Assembly: GCA_019639235.1 (NCBI GenBank)
Contig: JAHBSG010000022.1
Coordinates: 1 to 64,000 of the forward strand
Direction of reading: 5' to 3'
Origin: Acidobacteriota bacterium
GTDB lineage: Bacteria; Acidobacteriota; Blastocatellia; Pyrinomonadales; Pyrinomonadaceae
Length of the DNA: 64,000 bases
Shown here: one piece after another, positions 43,379 to 52,406 of the stretch
Numbering within the stretch: the first letter of the stretch is position 1
Layout: each line of letters begins with the position of its first letter
The notes under the pieces: model-generated
Databases searched by the model: none
The model's input: the letters and a program-made list of their open reading frames with translations, nothing else
What the model was told of the DNA's origin: nothing
Program-made: the position numbers and the translations under genes

Positions 43379-43381
43379 AAT

Positions 43382-44419
43382 ATGTTTGATCTGATCATAA
43401 TCGGTGCCGGGCCGGCGGGGATCTCGGCGGCGTTTGAGGCTAAGAAGGCGGGGCTCGATTACGTTGTGATCGAGAAGGGCCTGATCGGCAATACGATCTA
43501 TAACTACCCGGTCGGGCTGACGGTTTTTTCGACGGTAAATGAGCTTGAGTTCAACGAAGGCGACCTGAAACCGGCTAGGGAGAAGCCGACGCGTGAAGAA
43601 CTGCTCTCGTATTACGTGCGGTTTGTTTTGGATAATGAGCTGGAGGTTCGGTCGGAGGAGACTGTTCTCGAAGTGCGACCCGAAGAGAACCACCCCGCCG
43701 ACGAAGCGTCGGCACCCCTCCTTCGTAAGGAGGGGAGTTTTTGTGTCGTTACGGACAAAGGCGAGTACGCGGCTCGGAATGTGCTTTTTGCGATCGGGGC
43801 GATGGACCATCCGCGGCGGCTGAACGTGCCTGGCGAGGATCTGCCGAAGGTGCACAGCCATTTTCGGGAAACTTATCCGTGGGTAAAGAAGAAGGCGTTG
43901 GTCGTCGGCGGCGGGAATTCGGCCGGCGAGGCGGCACTTTTTCTTGCTCAGGAAGGCGCCGAGACGACGCTCGCCATTTTTCGCGAAGACTGGGAAAATA
44001 CCGACCCGAAGCAGGGCTGCATCAAGTACTGGGTGAAACAGCCGCTTGAGGAAGAGTTGCAGGAGAATTGCTTGAAGCTCTTTTTCCTCGGCAAGGTAGT
44101 TGAGATCCGCGAAGACGCCGTTTTGCTCGAAAGCGAGTCCGGCGAGCGTGTCGAGCTGGAAAACGACGTCGTCTTCGCGCTTATTGGCTCGGACGCCGAC
44201 CTGACGTTGCTCCGGGCTCTCGGCGTTGCGACCGAAACGGGAAAATACGGCGAAGTGCCCATCTATGACGAGCGAACATTTGCGACTAATGTGCCTAGTG
44301 TTTATGTGGCGGGACATTTCACACACCATCGGCATATCAAGGGAGCAATTGATGCGGGCCGGATCGCCGCCCGCTCTGTCGCAGCTTCGCTTCGGCGGAT
44401 GAATGCGGCCGCAGAATGA
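43382..44419 (+). CDS. YpdA-like FAD/NAD(P) oxidoreductase (thioredoxin-reductase-like), with in-frame palindromic insert
   Basis: 345 residues. The FAD motif IIGAGPAGISAAF (6-18) and NAD(P) motif VVGGGNSAGEAALFL (near 177) fit the YpdA bacillithiol-disulfide-reductase type, which lacks the CxxC redox pair of thioredoxin reductase. Words such as NYPVGLTVFSTV and YVAGHFTHHRHIKGAIDAG also match. It would reduce a low-molecular-weight disulfide with NAD(P)H. Residues ~103-119 (NHPADEASAPLLRKEGS) are encoded by a double-hairpin DNA element, which breaks the homologous text without shifting the frame. The gene lies right after an AGCT heptamer array. Confidence 0.88.
   Translation: MFDLIIIGAGPAGISAAFEAKKAGLDYVVIEKGLIGNTIYNYPVGLTVFSTVNELEFNEGDLKPAREKPTREELLSYYVRFVLDNELEVRSEETVLEVRPEENHPADEASAPLLRKEGSFCVVTDKGEYAARNVLFAIGAMDHPRRLNVPGEDLPKVHSHFRETYPWVKKKALVVGGGNSAGEAALFLAQEGAETTLAIFREDWENTDPKQGCIKYWVKQPLEEELQENCLKLFFLGKVVEIREDAVLLESESGERVELENDVVFALIGSDADLTLLRALGVATETGKYGEVPIYDERTFATNVPSVYVAGHFTHHRHIKGAIDAGRIAARSVAASLRRMNAAAE
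43690..43736. repeat. Palindromic element inside the YpdA-like gene
   Basis: Two perfect hairpins in tandem: CCGACG/AAG/CGTCGG (43698-43712) and CCCCTCCTT/CGT/AAGGAGGGG (43715-43735), preceded by CCACCCCG. All of it is translated in frame. Confidence 0.85.
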
Positions 44420-44445
44420 AAAAAAGGCCGCGGTTGCCCACGGCC
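44418..44445 (-). terminator. Terminator after the 44467 gene
   Basis: Minus strand GGCCGTGG, GCAA tetraloop, CCGCGGCC (one G-T pair), then eight T. It starts right at the YpdA-like stop codon. Confidence 0.85.
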
Positions 44446-44466
44446 CTCAAGTATATGATTTGAGTT

Positions 44467-45606
44467 CTAGTTCTTGCCTTCCGGTTTCGCCATTCGAATG
44501 ACCATTTTTTGATCCTTGAATCGTTCGGCGATGTTGGCCGGGTTTACGTCAAAGGAAGTGACGTCGAAAACCTCGGTCGTGCGTCCGCCGGTGGTTGTCG
44601 TCCAGCGATAGGGAAGCTGGACGCCGCCGGTCGAGCGGAAATCCGAAAGCTTGACGAGCGTCTCGCCGCCCACTGCTTCGCCTTCCATCTTGCGGGTGAA
44701 GACGACAACGTCCTTACCATCAGCCGGAGCCTCGCCTTTATTGAAGCGGACGATGTGCGGCATCGGGCCGCCGGTGTATCCGATGGCGACCGGCAGGTTG
44801 GTGAACTTATCGATGTGCAGGCGATAGACCGAGCCGGCAAACGACGCAGCGACGATATTGACCTGCGTGCCGTCAACGTTGCCTTCGCCCTCGAAGGTGT
44901 ATGAAACATCCATGCCCTGCGGTGCACTGACGAGCAGCATCAGGCCGATGCGGAGCAGCTCGTTCTGGCGTACGCCGCCGGCACGATGCATTACATGATT
45001 CTCAGCGCCTTCGCGGGCCTTCCATTCGAAGTCGCCTGACGGCACGGCCCTAACGATCACCTTCTTGCCGTCCTCGGTGGTGAATTCGGCATTACCTTCC
45101 ACGCCTTTCTTGAAAACGAAGGTCTTGCCGTCCGGCCCCGTTACCTCGCCCGTTCCGGGTTCGGCACGGCGGACGATGATCTTCTTGCCGTCAGAGGTCG
45201 TGAATTCGCCGTTGCCGCCATCGACCTTAAATTCGGCACCTTCGCCCTTGCGGATCACGACGACGCTTTCCTCCTTCACAACATTGGCATCGCCCGCTGC
45301 GGTAGAAGGATCGCCGATCTTGATGCTCGTCTGAAGCTTATCCGGGAACTGCATTGCGATCTCGGTCTCGCCCTGCTCGGTACGTTCCGTCTCGCCGATC
45401 TTGATGGTGTGTGTTGAGCGGCCAACGATGACCATGCTCTGGACCTGCGCGATGGCCGCTTCGCCGCCGATCGCCTGACGCGCCTTTGCGACGATCTCAA
45501 GAGCCTTCTGGTCCGACTTAAAACTCGCCCCGGCCTTTTCAACTATCGCACCGAGCCCGGTGAAAAAGAGCGATGCGAAAGCGATGGTTGTTATGAATTT
45601 TTTCAT
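44467..45606 (-). CDS. Exported protein with internal DGKK repeats
   Basis: 379 residues from ATG 45606 (GGAGG 5 nt before it); the longer frame to 45681 is rejected. Signal peptide to ~26. A LolA-like beta start (AKARQAIGGEAAIAQVQSMVIVGRS) is followed, at ~145-215, by three tandem copies of a [G/A]EFTT-x-DGKK-x-IVR unit (the middle one is GEVTGPDGKTFVFKK). The C-terminal half holds a second beta domain (VYRLHIDKFTNLPVAIGYTGG, QLPYRWTTTTGGR). It looks like a LolA/outer-membrane-lipoprotein-sorting-type protein with a repeat insert. Function unknown. Confidence 0.65.
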   Translation of the reverse strand: MKKFITTIAFASLFFTGLGAIVEKAGASFKSDQKALEIVAKARQAIGGEAAIAQVQSMVIVGRSTHTIKIGETERTEQGETEIAMQFPDKLQTSIKIGDPSTAAGDANVVKEESVVVIRKGEGAEFKVDGGNGEFTTSDGKKIIVRRAEPGTGEVTGPDGKTFVFKKGVEGNAEFTTEDGKKVIVRAVPSGDFEWKAREGAENHVMHRAGGVRQNELLRIGLMLLVSAPQGMDVSYTFEGEGNVDGTQVNIVAASFAGSVYRLHIDKFTNLPVAIGYTGGPMPHIVRFNKGEAPADGKDVVVFTRKMEGEAVGGETLVKLSDFRSTGGVQLPYRWTTTTGGRTTEVFDVTSFDVNPANIAERFKDQKMVIRMAKPEGKN

Positions 45607-45870
45607 TCGTGCCTCCAAATAATTTTTGTCTTGTACGCAGGCGGCGGCTTTTCCTATAAGCATCAGGTCAGGAGGACTCAAGCTAGTATTGCCAACCGCC
45701 GCCTACGATAGAAGCGATTCTGACACCGGCCGAGAGCGAAGTGGTTAAGACGACGCAAAGAAATTGTAAAGGATGTAAAATCTGCCGAAAACGTATTGTC
45801 CGCCCTCGCCGCATAATTGCATAATGAACTCGAAACGCAAAGGTGGGCAACCTACCCGCGTTGGCTGCAA

Positions 45871-47703
45871 ATGAAACGAAGCTGGCTGCCATATCTGATA
45901 TTGACCGCGGTGATCGCCGTTCTGACGCTCTTTTTCGGGCTGCAGTATCGCTGGATGCGCGAGGCGAGCGAGGCCGAACGCGAGCGCATGGAGCGGCGGG
46001 TCGCGGCGGACACGAAAGCCTTTGCTGATGATTTCAACCGCGAGATACAGTCCGTCTATTTCAACCTTCAGCTTAACGCCGAAGTTCTCAAGAGCGGAGA
46101 CCTGGCGGAGTTCAATGAGCGGTATGACTTTTGGCGAGGGAAAACGGCCTATCCGGAGTTGATCAGCGAGATCGTTTATCTTCCACCGGCGGCCGATGAA
46201 AGTCCGCAGCGATATGACCGTTCGGCCGGCGGCTTCGTTCCGCTCGAGCCTGATGCCGGGCTCGGTGCGATAAGGAGCCGCATCTCCTCAGCGGACCTGC
46301 GGCCAATGCCGGTTCTTGATGACCTCGACGCTTTGGTAATGCCGATCGTTTCGGGCGAGCGGCATTTTCAGCGGATCGTGGTCGATCGCGTGCCGCGTGT
46401 TGCCGTTACCGGCAGAACGATCGAGGTTCCCGAGCAGCCGGTGAATAATGAAGGGCATATTGTTATTCGGCTGAACCGCAAGGTGATGACCGAGCGGATG
46501 TTTCCGGAGCTAGCGGCAAAGCATTTCTCCTCGGGCGAATATCGACTTTCAGTCGCGGGCAAAGGCGGGCCTATCGTTTACGGGGAGAATGGCGGCGAGC
46601 CGGACGGTTCGGCAGGGCTCTACGACCTGCGGCCGAACACGATGATCTTTTTCGCCAACCGCGAGATGGACCTTCCCCGGCGGACGGCCGCACCGGCAAA
46701 CGTCATCTTCGATCAGCGGATCGAGAGCACAACGGTGACGACCTCGCCCTCGCCGGCACGCGAACGCGACAACACATTTACTTTCGAGATGCGGAGCACG
46801 GATGGAACGCGGCAGCGAAGTGCGGTGATCGCCACGCCGGCTGACGAACAGCCGTGGACGCTTAGCGTCACGCATGCATCGGGCTCGATCAGCAATTATA
46901 TCCGCAGCGAGGAGCGAAAGAATCTTGCGATCGGTGCCGGCATTTATCTGCTGCTTGTCGGGAGCATTCTTGCCATCACGATCTCGGCAAATCGGGCACG
47001 GACATTTGCACAGAAGCAGGTCGATTTTGTTTCGAGCGTTTCGCATGAGTTCCGCACGCCTCTGGCCGTGATCTATTCCGCGGGCGAAAACCTTGCCGAT
47101 GGTGTCGCCCGGAGTGAAGACCAAGTAGCCCGTTACGGCGAACTAATAAAGGGCGAGGGCCGGAAGCTCTCGGGAATGGTCGAGCAGATACTCGAATTTG
47201 CCGGTGCACGGTCGGGCAGGCGTCGCTACAATTTTGCCGAATTGGAAGCGGGAGCCGTCATTCGGAGTGCGGTCGAGGAATGCCGCGGTGCGATCGATGC
47301 CTCGTCGGCGGAGGTCGCGGTCGATGTGGCGCCGGGCCTCCCGATGATAAACGCGGATAGTGCCGCTTTGAGCCTTGCGATCCAGAATCTCATAAACAAC
47401 GCGGTCAAGTATTCAAGCGGAACTCCGCGGCTTGCTATTCGTGCTGCGAACGGCAACGGTCGAGTGAGTATCGCGGTCAAGGATCAGGGCATCGGCATCG
47501 CGGAAAAGGATCGCACGAAGATATTCGAGCCATTCTTCCGCTCGCGTGAGGTCGTCGATTCGCAGATAAGCGGGAACGGACTCGGGCTTTCGCTCGTAAA
47601 GGAGATCGTGGCGGCACACGGCGGTTCGGTCGAGGTCGAGAGCGTGCCCGGAAAGGGCAGCACGTTCACCATCTCACTGCCGGCCGCGGCCCGGAAGCAA
47701 TGA
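45871..47703 (+). CDS. Membrane sensor histidine kinase
   Basis: 610 residues from ATG 45871 (MKRSWLPYLILTAVIAVLTLFF); a TTG at 45817 would add 18 residues, and neither start has a good ribosome-binding site. First membrane helix 5-24, a ~325-residue periplasmic sensor region, second helix ~351-372. HisKA has phosphorylated H392 in SVSHEFRTPLAV. The HATPase domain has the N box NLINNAVKYSS (506-516), G1 DQGIGI (538-543), F box IFEPFF and G2 GNGLGLSL. It autophosphorylates on an unknown periplasmic signal. Its stop overlaps the regulator's start (ATGA). Confidence 0.93.
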   Translation: MKRSWLPYLILTAVIAVLTLFFGLQYRWMREASEAERERMERRVAADTKAFADDFNREIQSVYFNLQLNAEVLKSGDLAEFNERYDFWRGKTAYPELISEIVYLPPAADESPQRYDRSAGGFVPLEPDAGLGAIRSRISSADLRPMPVLDDLDALVMPIVSGERHFQRIVVDRVPRVAVTGRTIEVPEQPVNNEGHIVIRLNRKVMTERMFPELAAKHFSSGEYRLSVAGKGGPIVYGENGGEPDGSAGLYDLRPNTMIFFANREMDLPRRTAAPANVIFDQRIESTTVTTSPSPARERDNTFTFEMRSTDGTRQRSAVIATPADEQPWTLSVTHASGSISNYIRSEERKNLAIGAGIYLLLVGSILAITISANRARTFAQKQVDFVSSVSHEFRTPLAVIYSAGENLADGVARSEDQVARYGELIKGEGRKLSGMVEQILEFAGARSGRRRYNFAELEAGAVIRSAVEECRGAIDASSAEVAVDVAPGLPMINADSAALSLAIQNLINNAVKYSSGTPRLAIRAANGNGRVSIAVKDQGIGIAEKDRTKIFEPFFRSREVVDSQISGNGLGLSLVKEIVAAHGGSVEVESVPGKGSTFTISLPAAARKQ

Positions 47704-48380
47704 AGATCCTGCTTGTCGAAGATGAAAAGGGACTGATCCTGACGTTGACCGACCGGTTAACGGCCGAAGGCTATGAGGTCGTCTCGGCGGCGGACGGCGA
47801 GGCCGGGTTCCGCTCGGCTACTTCGGACAACTTCGACCTGATCATCCTCGACATAATGCTCCCAAAAAAGAATGGCTACGACGTTTGCCGCGACCTTCGC
47901 CGCCGCGGGGTCGAAACGCCGGTGCTGATGCTGACGGCAAAGGGCGAGACGATCGACAAGGTGCTCGGGCTCAAGCTCGGGGCCGACGATTACCTGACGA
48001 AGCCTTTCGAGGTCGCGGAATTGCTTGCCCGGATCGAGGCCTTAATGCGGCGGTCGCGAAGCGTGAAGGATCCGATAAACGGTGCGGCGGCGTTTGGCAA
48101 TGTGACCATCGATCTCGCTCGTGCAGAGGTCCGGCGAAGCGGCGAGCCGGTCGAGCTTTCGGCGATGGAGTTCAAGCTCTTGCGATTTTTGGTCGAGAAC
48201 CGAGGTGTGGTCCATTCGCGGGATGAGCTCCTCGACCACGTTTGGGGCTATGACGCGATGCCTTCGACGCGAACGGTCGATGTTCACATTGCCTGGCTTC
48301 GGCAGAAGCTCGAGGAAAATCCGAAACGGCCTGCACATATACAGACCGTTCACGGGATGGGATATAAGTTTTGCGAGTGA
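47700..48380 (+). CDS. OmpR-family response regulator
   Basis: 226 residues. Receiver domain with acidic pocket E7/D8, phospho-acceptor D51, T79 and K101, then an OmpR-type winged helix (about 130-226) with VELSAMEFKLLRFLVENRGVVHSRDELLDHVWGY and RTVDVHIAWLRQKLE. It is phosphorylated by the kinase encoded just upstream (4-bp overlap) and binds promoter DNA. Target genes are unknown. The beta-helix gene is convergent directly downstream. Confidence 0.95.
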   Translation: MKILLVEDEKGLILTLTDRLTAEGYEVVSAADGEAGFRSATSDNFDLIILDIMLPKKNGYDVCRDLRRRGVETPVLMLTAKGETIDKVLGLKLGADDYLTKPFEVAELLARIEALMRRSRSVKDPINGAAAFGNVTIDLARAEVRRSGEPVELSAMEFKLLRFLVENRGVVHSRDELLDHVWGYDAMPSTRTVDVHIAWLRQKLEENPKRPAHIQTVHGMGYKFCE

Positions 48381-48384
48381 AGAA

Positions 48385-48408
48385 CGGGTGGGAGCCCGCC
48401 TTTTTATT
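48385..48408 (+). terminator. Possible terminator after the response regulator
   Basis: A short stem CGGG (48385-48388) / CCCG (48395-48398), then CCTTTTTATTT. The T-run overlaps the end of the convergent gene. Confidence 0.4.
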
Positions 48409-49915
48409 TCTCGTCCGCCTTCAGCATCATTGCCGGCAGAAAATCAAGGTCCGATATGTCGTTGGCGGGAGTAACGACCTGCGGAGTGAACGACGCGGCC
48501 TTGCTGCTGACAGAAACTGTGTACTCGGTTCCGGCCGTCAATCCTTCAAAGCTGTAATACCCGAAACTATTGGTGATGAAGTACCGGGTTTCGTTGCCGT
48601 CCGTGACCGAGACAAGTGCGAGCGGGAGTGCAACATCCGCACTCGAAAATACTCGCCCGCCAATGCTCACCGGAACAGCGGACGCAACCTCGACCGCTCC
48701 GATATCGACATTGCCGTTCGTCAAACGCGAGATTCCGCGCTGATCCTCAGTAACGGCCGCCGGCGGGTTGTTGGCGGAACATGTCAGGTCGCGGACGCAG
48801 TTTTGCCCGGCATCGATCGCAGGTGAACCGGCCTGCGGGAGGAATGTTTGCCCAAAGCCGCCATTATCAGCAAGCGGGCCGAGAAGCGGAGCGGTGTTCT
48901 GGAGATCCGAAGCCACCCAACCGGTGCTCGTGCCGACGTTGCCGATGATATTGTTTCCTTCGGACTGGAGGCCTCCGGTCGAGTTCGTTACATCAGGCGA
49001 GGCCGCTGTGCCGTTGTTTCCAGCGACGATGGAGTTTCGAATGAAGAAGTTAACGTTCGTCGTTCCGCGATGAATGCCGCCGCCATTATTGAGCGAGGAG
49101 TTGTTGACCACCGTCACGTTTGTGATGATCGTGCCCAGCGTTCCGTTCGTTTGAAATCCGCCGCCGGAACCGGACGGGGCGCTATTGTTCGCAAAAGTGA
49201 CGTTTGTGAAATTAACTCGACCGTTGTATTGGCCGCCCCCGCCGCCCGTCGTTCCATTGCTGACGTTACCTGATATCGTCGTGTTGGTGATCGTCACCGT
49301 GCTCGTTGAGAAATTCTGCATCGCGCCGCCGGAGCCCGTTGCCGTGTTGTTCGAGATGACACTGTTTGAAATGATGAGTGTTCCGGGAACAGCCGGGCTT
49401 CCTGAGGAGGCATTGTTCAGTCCGCCGCCATTTGCTCCATTATTATTCGTGATCACGGAGTTCGTGATAGTTAGGGTGCCGCCCGCATTGTAGATCGCTC
49501 CGCCCCGACCGTTGTTGAGGGCTCCGACGCCGTTCCCGGCGGTAAACGTGATCCCATCAATTGTTGCTACAACATTTGGTCCGGTAACGAGTATGCGGCT
49601 CGCATTGTTACCGCTGATGGTCAAAAGACCAGCGCCCGGGCCGCTAATTGTAATTGAGCCATTGGCCTCGAGTACAAGTTCAGTTCCCGAAAGCGTTATC
49701 GTCTGCTGAGAATCGAAAAGACTCGAGAATTCAATAATGTCATCGCCGCTTGCAGCGTTTGCCGCGGCTATCGCCTCCCGGAGCGAGCAGTCGGCATCAC
49801 ATGTGCCGTCATTAGTGTCCGCTGTCTTGGTTACGGTAAAGGTGGCTGCAAAGGCCGAGACGCTCAGGAATGCGAGCAAAAGAAAAGCGGATAAACCGGT
49901 CTTGATAGATCTCAT
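48404..49915 (-). CDS. Secreted right-handed beta-helix protein with C-terminal FGYY module
   Basis: 503 residues from ATG 49915, with GGAGG 6 nt before it; the longer frame to 50068 is rejected. Signal peptide to ~23 (AFLLLAFLSVSAFA). A CSLREAIAAAN motif (~residue 41) starts a parallel beta helix rich in Asn/Gly/Thr/Ser, with repeated TITNS-x-I-x-NN and GGG…N turns to ~residue 390, like polymorphic outer-membrane or CSLREA-domain proteins. The C-terminal ~90 residues hold the module: VSIGGRVFSSAD, TNSFGYYSFEGLTAG, DISDLDF, with a short KADEK tail after it. Extracellular adhesin-like role inferred. Confidence 0.85.
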   Translation of the reverse strand: MRSIKTGLSAFLLLAFLSVSAFAATFTVTKTADTNDGTCDADCSLREAIAAANAASGDDIIEFSSLFDSQQTITLSGTELVLEANGSITISGPGAGLLTISGNNASRILVTGPNVVATIDGITFTAGNGVGALNNGRGGAIYNAGGTLTITNSVITNNNGANGGGLNNASSGSPAVPGTLIISNSVISNNTATGSGGAMQNFSTSTVTITNTTISGNVSNGTTGGGGGQYNGRVNFTNVTFANNSAPSGSGGGFQTNGTLGTIITNVTVVNNSSLNNGGGIHRGTTNVNFFIRNSIVAGNNGTAASPDVTNSTGGLQSEGNNIIGNVGTSTGWVASDLQNTAPLLGPLADNGGFGQTFLPQAGSPAIDAGQNCVRDLTCSANNPPAAVTEDQRGISRLTNGNVDIGAVEVASAVPVSIGGRVFSSADVALPLALVSVTDGNETRYFITNSFGYYSFEGLTAGTEYTVSVSSKAASFTPQVVTPANDISDLDFLPAMMLKADEK

Positions 49916-50089
49916 TTGTGTCCTCCAATTGAAAAGCCAAGGATCGTTTGGCGGCGGTTGTGAGATGCCGCGAACGATCCGGTGAAGAAAGCCCGATGAT
50001 CTACAGGCTATCAGGTCCGAGTTAGCGAAAAGTATCGGAATATTAGCCCAAAAACGCTTGGGACACAAAATCGACGACTGCCGCTCAGA

Positions 50090-50737
50090 TCAGCGTACGA
50101 CAAAAAGGACGATGGCGAGGTAATGAAGGATGCTGCCGCCGAGGACGAATCCATGCCAGATGGCATGATGATGGCGGAGGCTGTGCCAGCCGAAGAATAT
50201 GACGCCAAGCGAATAGCTTGCACCGCCGCCAAGGACGAGTGCGAGCGGTTCCCAGCCAAGCATCAGATAGAGCGGATGGATCGCGATGATGCCGATCCAG
50301 CCCATTGCGAGATATGAAACCACACCCGCGGCGTTGAACCGTCCGCGGAAAATGACCTTCATCGCGATGCCGAAAAGTGCGAACGCCCAAACGAAGGCAA
50401 GCAGCCCGAAGCCGAGCGTGTCCCGCATCAAAACCAAAAGAAAAGGAGTGTAGCTTCCGGCGATCAGCAGATAAATGCAGCAATGATCGACGAGTTGGAG
50501 AACGTGCTTGCGGCTGGGTTCGACCTCAGAGTGGTAAAGCGTCGAGGCTCCGTAAAGAATGACCAGCGAGAGTCCGTAAACAACCGCACTGGCGATGTGC
50601 CAGACGTCACCTTTAGTTATTGCCAGTGCGAGGAGAAAGACGAAACCTGCAATGCTGAAAAGCAGCCCAAAGCCGTGGGTCAGCGAATTTGCCACTTCCT
50701 CGACGGATAAAGATCTCAGGCGTTCCGGTGTCATCAT
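50090..50737 (-). CDS. Hemolysin III / PAQR-family membrane protein
   Basis: 215 residues from ATG 50737; in-frame ATG 50734 and TTG 50752 are alternatives, none with a clear ribosome-binding site. Seven membrane helices. Conserved family residues: NSLTHGFG near the start, STLYHSEVE…LVDHCCIYLLIAGSYTPF, and HSLRHHHAIWH near the end. The histidines form the zinc site of PAQR proteins. Bacterial members (YqfA type) affect membrane lipid homeostasis, and the hemolysin name reflects an old assay. Monocistronic. Confidence 0.9.
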   Translation of the reverse strand: MMTPERLRSLSVEEVANSLTHGFGLLFSIAGFVFLLALAITKGDVWHIASAVVYGLSLVILYGASTLYHSEVEPSRKHVLQLVDHCCIYLLIAGSYTPFLLVLMRDTLGFGLLAFVWAFALFGIAMKVIFRGRFNAAGVVSYLAMGWIGIIAIHPLYLMLGWEPLALVLGGGASYSLGVIFFGWHSLRHHHAIWHGFVLGGSILHYLAIVLFVVR

Positions 50738-50782
50738 TCGATCAACAAACAAACGAATGCAGGGCGAACAACTGCAATATAC

Positions 50783-50818
50783 ACAAAAACGGCCCCGAAG
50801 CGTAAGCCCGGAGCCGTT
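50783..50818 (-). terminator. Terminator after the malic enzyme gene
   Basis: Minus strand AACGGCTCCG / CGGGGCCGTT (one mismatch), then TTTTTGTG. Confidence 0.7.
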
Positions 50819-50851
50819 CTGAGCGTGTAATAGTTTTGTCGCCGCTCAAGG

Positions 50852-52291
50852 TCAGAACTCGGTCTCCGCGGTTGAACGGCTCCGGCGAGCGACACCCGAA
50901 GCATACGCTGCCTCTTCGACCTCGGCAGCTACGGCCTCGCCGACGCGCCGGTCGAAGACCGACGGGATGATGTAATCCGGATGCAGCTCGTCATCGCCGA
51001 TAATGCCCGCGATCGCGTTCGCGGCAGCGAGTTTCATCTGTTCATTGATCCGCGAGGCACGGCAATTCAATGCTCCACGGAAGATGCCTGGAAAGCAGAG
51101 CACGTTATTGATCTGATTCGGGTAGTCCGAGCGCCCGGTCGCCATTACGGCCACGTGGCGCTCGGCCTCTTCCGGCATTATCTCCGGAACCGGGTTCGCC
51201 ATCGCGAAAACGATCGGATCGGAGTTCATTTTCTTGAGGTCTTCGACCGTGATCGTCCCCGGTGCCGAAAGCCCAAAGAATACGTCCGCACCGGCGATCA
51301 CATCGTGGACAGTGCCTTTCTCTTTGTTCGGATTCGTATTGCGGGCGTACCAATCCTTAACCCAATTCATATGCTCTTTGCGGCCGTCATAGATCGAGCC
51401 GACGGTATCGCAGCCAACTATGTTCTTTACTCCGGCCGCCATTACGATCTTCGAGCAGGCGACGCCGGCAGCACCGATGCCGTTGACCACGACCTTGATA
51501 TCCTCCATCCGCTTGCCGACGATCTTTAGAGCGTTGATCAATGCCGCCAGCACGACAACGGCGGTGCCATGCTGATCATCGTGAAAGACCGGAATGTCGA
51601 GTTCTTCCTTGAGCCGTTCCTCGATCTCAAAGCAACGCGGAGCGGAGATGTCCTCAAGATTGATGCCGCCGAAGGCCACGGAGATATTCTTGATCGTCTG
51701 GACGATCTCGTGCGGATCTTTGGTGTTAAGGCAGATCGGGAAGGCATCGACGCCGCCGAATTCTTTGAAGAGCTGAGCCTTGCCTTCCATCACCGGCATT
51801 GCCGCCGCCGGGCCGATGTCGCCAAGCCCGAGGACGGCCGTACCGTCAGAGACGACCGCGACCGTATTCTTTTTAATAGTAAGGTTAAAGACCTTTTCGG
51901 GGTCTTTGTGAATTGCCTGGCAGACGCGGGCGACCCCGGGCGTATATGCCATTGAAAGATCGGACCGCGTTTTGAGCGGAGCTTTCGAGACCATTTCGAT
52001 CTTTCCACCGAGGTGCATGAGGAACGTCCGGTCGCTGACGTGGATGACCTCAACGCCGTCGATATCCCGGAGCGATTCGATGATCTCTTTGTCATGAGTT
52101 TCGCTCGAGGCATTGACGGTGATATCGCGGACCAAGAAATCACGGCCGACGCTCGCGATGTCGATACCCTCGATGTCGCCGCCGGTCCGGCCGATGGCCG
52201 TCGTGATCTCGCCGAGCTTCCCGGGTTTGTTTTGGATCTTAACGCGAAGGGTGACGCTGTAGCTCGCGTTCGGTGATAAGTTGCTGGACAT
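50852..52291 (-). CDS. Malic enzyme with N-terminal ACT domain
   Basis: 479 residues. ACT domain (~10-90; VKIQNKPGKLGEITTAIGRTGGDIEGID), then the malic enzyme domain with catalytic Tyr in SMAYTPGVARVC and Lys in PVMEGKAQLFK. FHDDQHGTAVV carries the metal ligands, and the NAD(P) domain has NGIGAAGVAC. It decarboxylates malate to pyruvate, producing NAD(P)H and feeding gluconeogenesis or lipogenesis. The ACT domain is probably allosteric, sensing an amino acid or other small ligand. Monocistronic, divergent from hflX. Confidence 0.93.
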   Translation of the reverse strand: MSSNLSPNASYSVTLRVKIQNKPGKLGEITTAIGRTGGDIEGIDIASVGRDFLVRDITVNASSETHDKEIIESLRDIDGVEVIHVSDRTFLMHLGGKIEMVSKAPLKTRSDLSMAYTPGVARVCQAIHKDPEKVFNLTIKKNTVAVVSDGTAVLGLGDIGPAAAMPVMEGKAQLFKEFGGVDAFPICLNTKDPHEIVQTIKNISVAFGGINLEDISAPRCFEIEERLKEELDIPVFHDDQHGTAVVVLAALINALKIVGKRMEDIKVVVNGIGAAGVACSKIVMAAGVKNIVGCDTVGSIYDGRKEHMNWVKDWYARNTNPNKEKGTVHDVIAGADVFFGLSAPGTITVEDLKKMNSDPIVFAMANPVPEIMPEEAERHVAVMATGRSDYPNQINNVLCFPGIFRGALNCRASRINEQMKLAAANAIAGIIGDDELHPDYIIPSVFDRRVGEAVAAEVEEAAYASGVARRSRSTAETEF

Positions 52292-52377
52292 TTGTGTAAA
52301 AGGGAATTATCGCGAATTGAAAACCGCTAATCAAACCGCTCGCAGCAGGCAAGGCCGAACGAGAGAACTCCTTAATC

Positions 52378-52406
52378 TGCTATAATAGAACTTCGGAGGT
52401 AGCGAT
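52378..52406 (+). promoter_or_regulatory. hflX promoter and ribosome-binding site
   Basis: TGCTATAAT (extended -10, TATAAT at 52381-52386) and GGAGGT (52395-52400) lie in a row. The ATC at 52407 is 6 nt after GGAGGT. Transcription would begin near 52392, giving a ~15-nt leader. Confidence 0.55.

Noticed and set aside
43313-44335. 340-codon minus-strand frame opposite the YpdA-like gene
   Set aside because: Shadow of a gene with clear FAD and NAD(P) motifs; the frame also runs into the heptamer array.
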